Positions 17,284 through 26,334 of a DNA stretch of 64,000 bases are shown here, in pieces. Under the pieces are notes generated by a model. The model was not told the origin of the DNA and did no database searches. It saw nothing but the letters and a program-made list of their open reading frames with translations. Source of the stretch: Oscillospiraceae bacterium MB24-C1. Its GTDB lineage: Bacteria > Bacillota > Clostridia > Oscillospirales > Ruminococcaceae. The position numbers and the translations under genes were made by a program. Every line of letters starts with the position of its first letter. Position 1 is the stretch's first letter. The stretch spans positions 1,389,501 to 1,453,500 of the forward strand of contig CP133187.1 of assembly GCA_030913685.1 (NCBI GenBank), in the 5' to 3' direction.

Positions 17284-17616
17284 ATGACGTCTGAAGTATT
17301 GAAGGTAATAGAAGATCAGCGGAAAATATCATTAACCAGCCAAACTGTTTTTGAGATCTCGACCCAGCACAATTTTAGAGATCGTTGGTATAGGTACTGT
17401 TTATATAACGGTATACCCAAAATAACGCCTTACGAAATGCGCCACACATTTGTTTCGATGGCTAAAACGCTACCAGAAGGATTAGTAAAGCAGTTAGTAG
17501 GCCACAGCAAAGATATGGATACCTTCGGAACTTACGGACATTTGATAGGGGATGATTCAAAGATCGCTGCCGCCGCCCTTAGCAGTGCGTTTAACCACAT
17601 CTTAGGCAAAGAATAG
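17284..17616 (+). pseudogene. C-terminal remnant of a tyrosine-recombinase integrase
   Basis: The last ~110 codons of a phage/ICE-type integrase: ITPYEMRHTFVSMA (the H-x2-R-H box), QLVGHSKDMDTFGTYGH with the second His and the catalytic Tyr. The N-terminal arm-binding and core domains, and the first catalytic Arg, are missing, and no ribosome-binding site precedes the frame. It ends 84 bp from tRNA-Gly, a classic integration site. This is probably the relic of an element once inserted there. A complete, different integrase lies at 49913-51073. Confidence 0.78.
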
Positions 17617-17659
17617 TTTTTATATAAAGTGTGGTCAAGAGTGTGGTCATAGCAAAGTA

Positions 17660-17694
17660 AAAACCGCTCTAGAACGTGATTCTAGAGCGGTTTT
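17660..17694. terminator. bidirectional terminator between integrase remnant and tRNA-Gly
   Basis: A perfect 15-bp stem (AAAACCGCTCTAGAA and its complement) with loop CGTGA gives T tracts on both strands. It can end the plus-strand integrase frame and the minus-strand tRNA transcript. Confidence 0.85.
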
Positions 17695-17699
17695 ATTCG

Positions 17700-17773
17700 T
17701 GGAGCAGGTAACGGGATTCGAACCCGCTCGATCTGCTTGGGAAGCAGAGATGCTACCATTACACCATACCTGC
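17700..17773 (-). tRNA. tRNA-Gly (anticodon CCC)
   Basis: The minus strand folds as a full cloverleaf: 7-bp acceptor GCAGGTA/TACCTGC, anticodon stem TCTGC/GCAGA with loop TTCCCAA (anticodon CCC), T arm with TTCGAAT, discriminator T and an encoded CCA (17700-17702). It reads GGG glycine codons. The gene body without CCA is 17703-17773. Confidence 0.95.
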
Positions 17774-17919
17774 ATACACAAATCGCTTATTGATTATACC
17801 GCAATTTATAGGCAAATGCAAGGTGGTTTTTATTCTAATTTCAAAAACTTTCAGCTAGGGTATTATTCGAAATTCAAATCAGCAAGCGTTTTCTAGCATG
17901 CAGTCAGACCATACGTTGC

Positions 17920-19221
17920 CTAGAGCGTCAGCAGTTCTTGATCGGTCTTCTTATCCGGCATTATACCAAGAAAGTTTCTGTACTGTCTTGCAGCCACCTT
18001 CTGTGCCGCTGCACGAATGTCATTGATAAGGGCAAAGTTATCAGTGGCCGTTTTAACAATATTTCCGTCCAGAGCGCCATTATCCACCATATTGTTCAGT
18101 ACTTTGGTTGCGTGTTCCATCGACATTCCCTTGCGGTAGGGGCGATCCTCCGTAATTGCAGTAAAAACATCTGCAACGGCCATAATCCGAGACCCTAGCG
18201 GAAGGTTTTCACCGACAATGTGAAAGGGATAGCCTTTACCATCTAGCCTCTCATGATGATACGCTGCCCATATTTTAATGGTATCAAACTGTTGAATTTT
18301 ATTAAGCAAAACATAAGTGTAGTAAGTATGCGTGCGTATTTCGTTAAATTCGTCCAGTTGAAGATTATCCGGTTTTTCTAGAATCTCATTGTCAATCGCC
18401 AGCTTACCCAAATCGTGCAGGTATCCGGCTATGAGCATCATTTTACGTTCAATCGGGGAAAAACCAGTCAGATTGGCGAGATACTCGGCCACCTTCGCGA
18501 CACCCGCAGAGTGGCAAGCGGTAAAACGGCTTCTAAAATCTATAATGTGAGAAAAAAGAATTGCAAAATCTATAATATCGTCGATATCCAGTAACAGGCT
18601 ATCAAACAGCTCCTGCGTCGGTAGCATCTCTACCGGATCGCGCGAGATCAGGTCAAGCCAGATATACTGTTTTTTGCTCAGCTTGTTGAGTGCGGCAACG
18701 AAATTCGGCATATAAAGCGCCCCTGATCGCTGTTGAACCCCCTCAAGCACCTTGGGCAGTTGGGAAAGCACATTCTGTTTCGGGTTTTGTATTCCAGTGC
18801 AAACACGGTCTGCTAAGTGGATAATATGGCTATACAGCGGTACCGTCTCTCCGTTAAAGCGCAAACCCTCTCCGTAAGACCAAGGAACATGGTGATATTT
18901 AACTAACCTGTAAATAGATCGCAGCGGCTTAAACTCCTGCACCAGCGATGCGCCTTTAAAGGCATGGTTATAGGCTGTAATCGGTTCATGTTCAGTAATT
19001 GACAGCAGCTCATTTGTTGAAAGTGCGCCGATATCATGCACCAGTGCAGCTAGAAAAATCTCTTTGCGCTCCTGCACCGACAAATCCAGCTGTTCTGCCA
19101 AACGGTATGATAAATAGGCCACTTGCTGTTGGTGACTGGCCAGCACCGGTGATATCAAGTCCTGTGCTTTTGAAAGGCAAAGCAGCAACTCGCCAAGATT
19201 ACATCTGATTATATTGTTCAT
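17920..19221 (-). CDS. protein with two HD domains, the second HD-GYP (c-di-GMP phosphodiesterase-like)
   Basis: 433 residues from the ATG at 19221, chosen because AAAAAGGA lies 5-6 nt before it; a longer frame to 19317 has no site. The N-terminal half carries an HD domain with ALVHDIGAL (near 60). The C-terminal half carries HDLGKLAID (near 270) and HHERLDGKGYPF (near 330), a full HD-GYP set. HD-GYP proteins hydrolyse c-di-GMP. A tandem HD plus HD-GYP without a sensor domain is less common. It has no membrane segments and is probably cytosolic. It transcribes towards tRNA-Gly. Confidence 0.85.
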   Translation of the reverse strand: MNNIIRCNLGELLLCLSKAQDLISPVLASHQQQVAYLSYRLAEQLDLSVQERKEIFLAALVHDIGALSTNELLSITEHEPITAYNHAFKGASLVQEFKPLRSIYRLVKYHHVPWSYGEGLRFNGETVPLYSHIIHLADRVCTGIQNPKQNVLSQLPKVLEGVQQRSGALYMPNFVAALNKLSKKQYIWLDLISRDPVEMLPTQELFDSLLLDIDDIIDFAILFSHIIDFRSRFTACHSAGVAKVAEYLANLTGFSPIERKMMLIAGYLHDLGKLAIDNEILEKPDNLQLDEFNEIRTHTYYTYVLLNKIQQFDTIKIWAAYHHERLDGKGYPFHIVGENLPLGSRIMAVADVFTAITEDRPYRKGMSMEHATKVLNNMVDNGALDGNIVKTATDNFALINDIRAAAQKVAARQYRNFLGIMPDKKTDQELLTL

Positions 19222-19491
19222 AAATTCCTTTTTGCCCCGCTTTTGGATGAAACATTCCGATATATTTGCCACGCGTCGGAAATAAGATCGGAAAAAACTA
19301 GGGTCATTATAACGCATTTCTTGGTATAATACAAACTATTTCCACGTATTTTAGTTTATTTTTCACCTATACAATAACAAAGTATCATTCTGCCGTGGCC
19401 AACATTTCCCCGTCCTGACGCCCGCATAGCAGCCTGAATGGACGCTAGCATAACGGTATAATCATCGAAGCCAGAGTACAGGTAAATTTAA

Positions 19492-20436
19492 TCAAAATGA
19501 TTCGTCTTCAAAAAGTCCGGCGTTTTTTTCTTCGCGCACGCTGATGGCGTGGTAGAACATCCAGTTTAGCGGTGTCTTAACGCCAAGCTTTTTGCCCAAG
19601 GTAATAACTTTTCCAGCAAACATCTCCACCTCGGTCTTGCGCGCGGCCTCTATATCCAACAGGGTAGAAGGCTTGTTGTAAAAAGGAATCTTCCTGACGT
19701 GTGCTTCTTGGTTATCCACATCCGCCTGACCCAAACCAATGCCCAGCTTATTTGCGATGCGAACAACCTCCCACATAGACTCGCGGCGAATCTCGTTGGC
19801 GTGTTCGCTGACACGATAGGCCCCAAACGGTACATCCAACAATGCACATGTCAGATTTTCACCCACATTACACATGAACTTAAACCAAAGGCCCTTGACC
19901 ATATCCTCATCAATCTGATAGTTAACCCCACAGGCATCAAACAGCGCGCTGATCTGCCGCACCCGATCAGAAACCTCAGCGTTCTTCGCCTCGCCGAAAT
20001 GCACTTTGCCCATCTTAGGGTCAAAATTAGCCACACCGTCTCGCATATTAATCGATACACGCATATAGGAATACAACACATGATCCCAGCCATAAACTTC
20101 GGCAACACGTTCCTCGCTGTCTACGCCGTTCATTACACAAATAACCTGCGTGTGCGCACCAATCTGGTTTTTGATGTCACTGATGGCCTTTGTAAGGCCG
20201 GTATCTTTAACGGCCATAATCACCAGATCGGCCGGATCGTCGGTCGTTTCTGGGGTAATGATGGTAAAATGATGCGTCACACCGTTGATGGTTACCCCAT
20301 CAGTCTCCAGCCTGTCCTTGCGCGCGCCGTCGGCCAACACTCTAAAGTTACCCTTACCCAAACCCGCCTCGAGCTTCGGTGCAAAAAACACACCCATAGC
20401 GCCTAAACCGATCAGCGTAACCTTTTTTATTTTCAT
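19492..20436 (-). CDS. 2-dehydropantoate 2-reductase family protein (PanE/ApbA)
   Basis: 314 residues. The N-terminal NADP-binding loop is GLGAMG (about 10-15) and the conserved MNGVDSEE (about 104) and VKGLWFKFMCNVGEN (about 184-198, with the catalytic Lys) follow. Family members reduce ketopantoate to pantoate for coenzyme A, but many paralogues act on other 2-keto acids. No panB or panC is nearby, so the exact role is open. It is divergent from the GNAT gene. Confidence 0.82.
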   Translation of the reverse strand: MKIKKVTLIGLGAMGVFFAPKLEAGLGKGNFRVLADGARKDRLETDGVTINGVTHHFTIITPETTDDPADLVIMAVKDTGLTKAISDIKNQIGAHTQVICVMNGVDSEERVAEVYGWDHVLYSYMRVSINMRDGVANFDPKMGKVHFGEAKNAEVSDRVRQISALFDACGVNYQIDEDMVKGLWFKFMCNVGENLTCALLDVPFGAYRVSEHANEIRRESMWEVVRIANKLGIGLGQADVDNQEAHVRKIPFYNKPSTLLDIEAARKTEVEMFAGKVITLGKKLGVKTPLNWMFYHAISVREEKNAGLFEDESF

Positions 20437-20506
20437 TTGAGTCCCGCTCCTTTTCTGAATAAAATATTAAAACTAAGCACCTGCGGCAACGGAACAAAAG
20501 CATTGT

Positions 20507-20535
20507 TTTACATAGCCATCGCCCTGTGCTATACT
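20507..20535 (+). promoter_or_regulatory. promoter of the GNAT acetyltransferase
   Basis: TTTACA (20507-20512), 17-bp spacer, TATACT (20530-20535), 37 bp before the ATG at 20572. Confidence 0.65.
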
Positions 20536-20571
20536 AATTTTGCGAAATTAATGCGTAAAAGAGGAATTGTT

Positions 20572-21156
20572 ATGTCACAGCCCGTTATCATCAGACCCGC
20601 TTCGCCAGAAGACGCCAAGGCTCTGTTGCAAATCTATGCGCCCTATGTTAAAGACACCGCTATTTCGTTTGAGTACACCGTACCCTCCATTGAGGAATTT
20701 GCCGAGCGTATCCGCAAAACGCTCGCGCTCTACCCCTATTTGGTCGCATTGCATAACGGTGAAATAGTAGGCTACGCCTACGCGTCGGCCTTTAAAAACC
20801 GGGCTGCCTATGCCCGGTCGGTTGAAAGCAGCATCTATATTGCCCAGACCTGCCGCGGCGGCGGTATTGGCCGGGCGCTTTATGATAAGCTTGAGGCGGT
20901 GCTGCGCCATCAAAACATTTTAAATCTCAATGCCTGCATTGCTTTGCCCACTGGTGAAGATGTACACCTGACCACCGACAGCCCGAAATTCCACGAAAGG
21001 CTGGGCTATCGGACAGTGGCACATTTTCATAAATGCGCCTTTAAATTTAATACCTGGTATGATATGATCTGGATGGAAAAGTTGTTGGGTGAACACCTGC
21101 CAGAGCCCGAGCCAGTGCGCCCCTTTTTGGAGGTCTGGCGTGACTACTTTGCATAG
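20572..21156 (+). CDS. GNAT N-acetyltransferase, phosphinothricin acetyltransferase-like
   Basis: 194 residues from the ATG at 20572 (AGAGGAATTG before it). The longer frame starting at 20437 runs through the promoter and is rejected. IRPASPEDA opens the fold. The acetyl-CoA loop is CRGGGIGRALY (about 100-110), and the tail NTWYDMIWMEK is typical of the PAT/MnaT group, which acetylates phosphinothricin, methionine sulfoximine and related amino acids. It may have a detoxification role. The gene stands alone. Confidence 0.85.
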   Translation: MSQPVIIRPASPEDAKALLQIYAPYVKDTAISFEYTVPSIEEFAERIRKTLALYPYLVALHNGEIVGYAYASAFKNRAAYARSVESSIYIAQTCRGGGIGRALYDKLEAVLRHQNILNLNACIALPTGEDVHLTTDSPKFHERLGYRTVAHFHKCAFKFNTWYDMIWMEKLLGEHLPEPEPVRPFLEVWRDYFA

Positions 21157-21645
21157 GATTTCTCTGGCCTATACCGCTGTTCCCTTTGGGGCAGCACCGT
21201 TCTCGGTATCTTTTTGATGAACTATATCGGTGAAAAAACCTGCGTACAACAGGCTCTTCCACTTTAAGCCAAACGATATCCTAAAGGTCGGTGTCTATGG
21301 GCATCGATCTTTATTTTACACAAGTTCGGCAATGCTCTTTAGGTTGGTACGGATGATCTTATTTCCTTTAATAAAAGCCTTCTATGTGATGACGCGCGGC
21401 CTATCTATTGCCATCAAAAGCTGTTATGTACGATAGTAGCATCCCTGTTTTGGGCTGTCAACACGACCCGCAACATATATCGTTTTCAACCGTTCGGTAT
21501 TTTAGACCCTACGCCCGTTACCTTGTCGATTCCACCGCATCACACACTTTTATTACGTGACGCACCGCGTTTTGCGTTAATTAACTTTTATACAGCATGT
21601 CCTAAATTCTAGCGACCAAGCTAAAAGGATTTTGAGAAATGTGAA
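21157..21645. other. unassigned intergenic region upstream of the pfl promoter
   Basis: About 490 bp with no supported gene. A 68-codon frame at 21230-21436 lacks a ribosome-binding site. The base composition resembles decayed coding sequence, but I recognise nothing. Confidence 0.4.
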
Positions 21646-21674
21646 TTGACAAAAAATTATGACCATGCTAAAAT
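21646..21674 (+). promoter_or_regulatory. pflA-pflB promoter
   Basis: Consensus TTGACA (21646-21651), 17-bp spacer and TAAAAT (21669-21674). Transcription would start near 21681, just before the riboswitch P1 stem. Confidence 0.8.
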
Positions 21675-21683
21675 TTTTACACA

Positions 21684-21752
21684 GATTATATGACTGACGG
21701 AAAAGTGGATTTAACCACATGAAGTATAATCGTTGAAGCCGACCGTCTGGGC
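21684..21752 (+). ncRNA. ZTP (pfl-type) riboswitch aptamer
   Basis: P1 is GATTATA (21684-21690) with TATAATC (21725-21731). Inside it lie the conserved TGACTGACGG strand and a P2 hairpin GTGG/CCAC (21705-21708 with 21715-21718). A short linker leads to the conserved CCGTCTGGGCA element (21743-21753). This order matches the pfl motif, known to bind ZMP/ZTP and signal 10-formyl-tetrahydrofolate shortage. Genes downstream, pflA-pflB, supply formate for that cofactor, which is the motif's classic context. Confidence 0.85.
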
Positions 21753-21781
21753 AATTTACGCCCGGATTGCCGGCTTTTTCT
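21737..21781 (+). terminator. expression-platform terminator of the ZTP riboswitch
   Basis: GCCGACCGTCTGGGC can pair with GCCCGGATTGCCGGC (about 12 of 15 pairs), followed by a T run at 21774-21779. The left arm is part of the aptamer, so ligand-bound aptamer and terminator exclude each other. This predicts transcription ON with ZTP. Confidence 0.8.
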
Positions 21782-21813
21782 ATTGCCCAAACACATGAGA
21801 AGGTGGTGAGAAT

Positions 21814-22575
21814 ATGCCAAAAGGGAAAATACACTCCATCGAGACCATGGGACTTGTAGACGGTCCCGGAATTCGCACAGTGTTGTTTTTCCAGGGCTGT
21901 CGATTACGGTGCCAATACTGCCACAATCCGGACACCTGGCAATTGGATTCAGGCAAAGAGATGGATGTCCAACAGCTTGTCAGCCTGCTCAAACGCTACC
22001 GCCCTTACTACGGTGCAACAGGCGGCGTCACCTGCTCGGGCGGTGAACCACTGCTGCAAGCAACGTTTTTGACTGAACTGTTTCGCGCGTGCAAAAAAGA
22101 AAACATTCCCACCTGTCTGGATACTGCTGGTTATGGCAACGGCGATTATGGGACCCTTTTAGCTTATACCGACCTCGTGATTTTTGACGTTAAACACTAC
22201 CGCTCTAACGACTACACCGCGCTGACTGGTGGGGATATTGCAGTTCCAAACGTGTTTTTACAAGCTGTCATCAATAGTGGCAAACCGCTCTGGGTGCGCC
22301 ACGTCGTGGTGCCGGGGCTGACCGACTCGCCACCCCATATCAAAAGGCTTGGGCACTATCTTCGCGGTATACCGAACATCCAAAAAATAGAGCTGCTACC
22401 CTATCACACCCTTGGCATAAACAAATATGCTCAGATGGGTTTTCAATGTCCATTGCAGGGCACTCTGCCCATGGACAAGGATGAAACTCGAAAGCTACAG
22501 CAAATGCTTACCGAAACTATTTTTACTGAGAAAGGAATGAAGCATGATGACCACTACTGCATGGCAGGGCTTTAA
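21814..22575 (+). CDS. pflA: pyruvate formate-lyase-activating enzyme (radical SAM)
   Basis: 253 residues. The radical-SAM cluster motif is C-x3-C-x2-C in [15 protein letters not shown] (about 29-43), followed by [10 protein letters not shown] (about 70-80). It uses S-adenosylmethionine to install the glycyl radical on PflB. Normally pflA follows pflB; here it comes first and its last 32 bp overlap pflB, which suggests translational coupling. The ATG follows AAGGTGGTGAG. It is controlled by the upstream ZTP riboswitch. Confidence 0.96.
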   Translation: MPKGKIHSIETMGLVDGPGIRTVLFFQGCRLRCQYCHNPDTWQLDSGKEMDVQQLVSLLKRYRPYYGATGGVTCSGGEPLLQATFLTELFRACKKENIPTCLDTAGYGNGDYGTLLAYTDLVIFDVKHYRSNDYTALTGGDIAVPNVFLQAVINSGKPLWVRHVVVPGLTDSPPHIKRLGHYLRGIPNIQKIELLPYHTLGINKYAQMGFQCPLQGTLPMDKDETRKLQQMLTETIFTEKGMKHDDHYCMAGL

Positions 22576-24778
22576 TGCCGGTCTTTGGACCGATGAAATT
22601 GATGTCCGTAACTTTATTCAGAAAAACTATACACTTTACGAGGGGGACGATGCATTTTTAGTTGGCCCTACCGAGAGAACTCAAGCCGTTTGGGAAAAAT
22701 GCCACCAGCTGATTGTAGAGGAAGTAGAGAAAGGCATTCTGGACGTTGAAACCAACACTATCTCTGGCATCGATAATTTTGCGCCCGGTTACATCGATAA
22801 GGATAATGAGGTGGTTGTCGGCCTGCAGACCGATGCACCCTTAAAGCGGATAGTCAACCTTTACGGCGGCCTGAAAATGGCGAGCAGCGCGCTGGCGCAG
22901 TATGGCTATCAGCTTAACCCCACGGTAGAACAGAATTTTCACGCCTACCGCAAGACTCATAACGAGGGCGTTTTTGACGCTTATCCCGAGCGGACAAAGG
23001 TAGCCCGGCACGTAGGTCTGCTGACTGGCCTTCCCGACGCCTACGGCCGCGGCCGCGTCATCGGCGACTATAGACGGGTTGCGCTTTATGGCATTGATTT
23101 TCTTATTGAACAACGCAAAAAAGACCTGGCTTCCTTCGACGGCTCGATGACCGACGAGCGCATCCGCACCCGCGAAGAAGTCAGCATGCAGATACACGCT
23201 TTAAACCAAATGAAGTCAATGGCCGCTAAATATGGCGTTGACATCAGTCGCCCGGCGCAAAACGCGCAGGAGGCTGTCCAGTTCTTATACATGGCCTATC
23301 TGGCGGGCGTCAAAGAAAACAACGGCGCGGCCACCTCGCTGGGCCGCACCTCAACCTTCTTGGACATTTATATTGAAAGAGATATAAATAATGGGGTTAT
23401 TACCGAGCAACAAGCGCAGGAGCTGATTGATCAGTTCATCATCAAGCTGCGGCTGGTGCGCCATTTAAGAACGCCGGAATATAATGAACTGTTCGGTGGC
23501 GACCCCACCTGGATCACCGAAGCCATCGGCGGCATCGGTGTCAACGGTAGACCGTTGGTCACCAAAACGTCGCTGCGCTACCTACATACGCTGACCAACC
23601 TTGGTACCGCCCCAGAACCGAATATGACCGTGCTCTGGAGCCGCGATCTGCCCCCTGCTTTCAAGGCGTACTGTGCCAAGATGAGCATCGAGACCGATTC
23701 GATTCAGTACGAAAACGACGACATCATGCGCCCGGTCTATGGTGATGACTACGCGATTTCCTGTTGTGTTTCCGCCATGCGTGTGGGTAAGCAAACGCAG
23801 TTCTTCGGAGCGAGGGCAAATATTGCAAAATCACTGCTCATGGCAGTTAACAGCGGTGTGGACGAGCTGAAAAAAACGCCGGTCGTCCCGGGTATTGCGC
23901 CGGTAACCGAGGGTATTCTTGATTACAACGAAGTGATGATCCGCTACAAAAAAGTGCTCGATTATGTCGCGGAGCTTTATGTGGACACCATAAATATCAT
24001 CCACTATATGCACGATAAATATGCTTACGAGGCTAGCCAGATGGCGCTGCACGATATCATCGTCGAGCGATTGACCGCCTTTGGTATCGCGGGTATCTCG
24101 GTAGCAGCCGATTCGCTTTCGGCCATCAAGTACGCCAAGGTAACGCCCATTCGGGACGAGCAGGGCGTAGCAGTCGATTTTAAGGTAGAGGGCGACTTTC
24201 CCAAATACGGCAACGACGACGACCGTGCAGACGATATCGCCGTACAGGTTATCACCTATTTTTCTAATGCGCTTAAAAAGCACCCCATTTACCGTCAGGC
24301 CAAGCACACGCTGTCTGCGCTGACCATCACGAGCAACGTCATGTACGGCAAAAAGACCGGTAGCACGCCCGACGGACGCAAATTTGGTGAGCCGCTTGCC
24401 CCCGGCGCAAACCCCATGCACGGCCGCGACGAAAACGGTGCGCTCGCCTCTTTGAATTCGGTCGCGAAAATTCCGTACAGAGATATTTGCCAGGACGGCG
24501 TTTCCAACACTTTTTCCATCGTCCCCGAGGCGCTTGGCAAGGATATCGCACAGCGCATCGAAAACCTTACGCACATCTTGGACGGTTATTTTGTACAGGG
24601 CGCCCACCATCTCAATGTCAACGTTATGAGTCGAGACATCTTGATTGACGCGATGAACCACCCCGAAAAATATCCGACCCTGACCATCCGCGTTTCGGGC
24701 TATGCCGTCAACTTCAGCCGCCTGACCCGCGAACAGCAACAGGAAGTGATTATGCGAACCTTTCATGAGGCCGTTTAA
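22544..24778 (+). CDS. pflB: formate C-acetyltransferase (pyruvate formate-lyase)
   Basis: 744 residues, the usual PFL length. The active-site Cys-Cys pair is in [13 protein letters not shown] (near 405) and the glycyl-radical loop [13 protein letters not shown] is at the C-terminus (about 717-729). The Cys-Cys pair separates true PFL from diol dehydratase-type glycyl-radical enzymes. It splits pyruvate plus CoA into acetyl-CoA and formate. Formate can then be loaded on tetrahydrofolate by Fhs at 32485. AAAGGAATGAAGC serves as ribosome-binding site within pflA. Confidence 0.97.
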   Translation: MMTTTAWQGFNAGLWTDEIDVRNFIQKNYTLYEGDDAFLVGPTERTQAVWEKCHQLIVEEVEKGILDVETNTISGIDNFAPGYIDKDNEVVVGLQTDAPLKRIVNLYGGLKMASSALAQYGYQLNPTVEQNFHAYRKTHNEGVFDAYPERTKVARHVGLLTGLPDAYGRGRVIGDYRRVALYGIDFLIEQRKKDLASFDGSMTDERIRTREEVSMQIHALNQMKSMAAKYGVDISRPAQNAQEAVQFLYMAYLAGVKENNGAATSLGRTSTFLDIYIERDINNGVITEQQAQELIDQFIIKLRLVRHLRTPEYNELFGGDPTWITEAIGGIGVNGRPLVTKTSLRYLHTLTNLGTAPEPNMTVLWSRDLPPAFKAYCAKMSIETDSIQYENDDIMRPVYGDDYAISCCVSAMRVGKQTQFFGARANIAKSLLMAVNSGVDELKKTPVVPGIAPVTEGILDYNEVMIRYKKVLDYVAELYVDTINIIHYMHDKYAYEASQMALHDIIVERLTAFGIAGISVAADSLSAIKYAKVTPIRDEQGVAVDFKVEGDFPKYGNDDDRADDIAVQVITYFSNALKKHPIYRQAKHTLSALTITSNVMYGKKTGSTPDGRKFGEPLAPGANPMHGRDENGALASLNSVAKIPYRDICQDGVSNTFSIVPEALGKDIAQRIENLTHILDGYFVQGAHHLNVNVMSRDILIDAMNHPEKYPTLTIRVSGYAVNFSRLTREQQQEVIMRTFHEAV

Positions 24779-24824
24779 GCATCGGCCAACCGCAATTGAC
24801 TGATACTTTCTAACGCCACCACGC

Positions 24825-24864
24825 CAAAGCCCCGGCCAACGCTCGCGCGTGAACCGGGGCTTTG
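24825..24864 (+). terminator. intrinsic terminator of pflA-pflB
   Basis: An 11-bp perfect stem CAAAGCCCCGG with its complement, 47 bp after the pflB stop. The right arm ends in TTTG. Confidence 0.75.
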
Positions 24865-24964
24865 ATAGTAGATATACTAATATTTGATAATAAGGGCATA
24901 ATTAAATGCTCAAGGCTCATTGGGGCTATGATAACGTTATGTAAAGTCGGCCGTCGTAGCAGCC

Positions 24965-25435
24965 CTAATTCTCAGCCTGTTTCGAGGGATCGTTGGGATT
25001 CAGCCGTATCTCTAGACAAACATCCCCCGCTGAGGTTGAGATGCAACAGTTGTTACGCAGAGCATATTGTTTGCTTTCATCAGCTTTTTTCAGTCTGGGC
25101 GGACGGATGTCACAGGTCAAATCCTCCCCGGCCAACATGGTCATGACGTTGCCGCTGATAATATTTGAGATTTCCGATATGGCTGATATGACAAAATCAT
25201 CCACCAGCTCCATCTCCATGCCACTCATGATATTCACGATATTCAGCGAGGTCTCATGCGGAAAGCGGTAAACAACCTCACCGACCAGATCGCCGACTAT
25301 CTCAATCGAAATATCCAGCTCGTCCTCGCACTTAAAGCTTTCAACCGGACGATCGCTGATATCCGAAAGGTCCAGCATCAGCTCAAACACATTGCAGGTG
25401 GCCTGTAAAAACGGCACATAGAATTTAGTGGGCAT
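24965..25435 (-). CDS. CheX-like chemotaxis phosphatase
   Basis: 156 residues from the ATG at 25435, which follows GGGGGTG. The CheC/CheX-type active-site helix E-x2-N is seen in ISEISNIISGN (about 90-100). CheX-like proteins dephosphorylate CheY-P or related receiver domains. Its start overlaps the end of the hemerythrin gene by 11 bp, so the two are translationally coupled. This suggests an O2-responsive or redox-responsive chemotaxis pair; that link is inference. No cheA or cheY is in the window. Confidence 0.78.
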   Translation of the reverse strand: MPTKFYVPFLQATCNVFELMLDLSDISDRPVESFKCEDELDISIEIVGDLVGEVVYRFPHETSLNIVNIMSGMEMELVDDFVISAISEISNIISGNVMTMLAGEDLTCDIRPPRLKKADESKQYALRNNCCISTSAGDVCLEIRLNPNDPSKQAEN

Positions 25436-25853
25436 TACCAGACACCCCCTTTGCAATTGCATAATCGGCAATACGCTGATCCTCAGCTGCCACATGGTTT
25501 ATCAGCCAGGCCAAAAGCTTACCAGCGAACTGTTGCATCAGCTGTTCGTCATAGCCGCTGCGTTCGTACTGAGCCGAGACCTCCAGCACATAGCCAACCA
25601 TATCATCATGCACTTTTTTATGCGCTTGATAACCAGGATAGCCGATGCGCTGCTGGTAGGCCTCTTCGTCGTTAAAATGCTCAACCACATAGGCCTTCAT
25701 AAACTCTAGTGTCTCGTTGACGCGCAAAACTTTTTCTTCCCAACTGGCAGGTGAACGCAGCGTTTTAACAAATGCTTCAACACGCCGGAACAACTCCTTG
25801 TGTTGCGTATCCACAACCGAAACACCTAACGCATATTTATCTTTCCAAAGCAC
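25425..25853 (-). CDS. bacteriohemerythrin
   Basis: 142 residues with the full di-iron ligand set: His in VVDTQHKELF (near 18), H-x3-E in EHFNDEEAY (about 58-62), H-x3-H in HKKVHDD (about 77-81) and H-x4-D in NHVAAEDQRI (near 119). Single-domain bacteriohemerythrins bind O2 reversibly and protect or inform anaerobes. It is first in a two-gene operon with the CheX-like gene. Confidence 0.92.
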   Translation of the reverse strand: MLWKDKYALGVSVVDTQHKELFRRVEAFVKTLRSPASWEEKVLRVNETLEFMKAYVVEHFNDEEAYQQRIGYPGYQAHKKVHDDMVGYVLEVSAQYERSGYDEQLMQQFAGKLLAWLINHVAAEDQRIADYAIAKGVSGNAH

Positions 25854-26334
25854 GATATCCTATCCTTTCATAGCATATTATAATTCTATTCTATCAATAT
25901 TGACATGCGCTGTAAATTGCTTTTGACAATAAGTTTTATTCGGCCTCATTTTTCACCTTTGTTCGCAATTATTTTTAGCTTAAAACATTTTTCTTTAAAA
26001 AGAATTTTGAAGTTCTTACTTTGACATTGCTTGACTTTGAGAACTATACAAATTACAATAAATTTGTCGAAACGGCGCAAAAAAAAGACGAGTACGACCG
26101 CCTTTTTGGCAAGACGGCAGCGCAAGCAAGCGCAATCCGTTCTTTATGTCGAACAAATCAAAAATCATTTTATTGCAGCCCCTCTCGCGTTCTTATAAAG
26201 CCCTTGTCGATTTTTCTTAAAAGAGGCATCGATTACTGGTGGCGTCTTGGGACTATTATGGCGTCCCTTTGGGCCGCGGCGATATCGACAAGCGGAAAGA
26301 TGATGCCGCTAGAGGCTAAGGAGGGCGCTTCCTT
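25854..26334. other. 481-bp divergent intergenic region
   Basis: A 114-codon frame (26021-26365) starts at TTG without a ribosome-binding site and overlaps the next gene; I do not accept it. The stretch 26100-26320 is GC-richer than its surroundings and could hold a structured leader of the GGDEF gene, but I could not match it to a known RNA family. Confidence 0.35.

Noticed and set aside
20437-20571. N-terminal extension of the GNAT gene
   Set aside because: It would run through the promoter boxes at 20507-20535; the ATG at 20572 has a good ribosome-binding site.
21684-21781. Initially considered a THF riboswitch or a plain terminator
   Set aside because: The P1 stem plus TGACTGACGG and CTGGGC elements fit the ZTP motif better.
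23831-24766. 311-codon frame antisense to pflB
   Set aside because: A long shadow frame caused by codon bias of pflB; no start signals and no recognisable protein.
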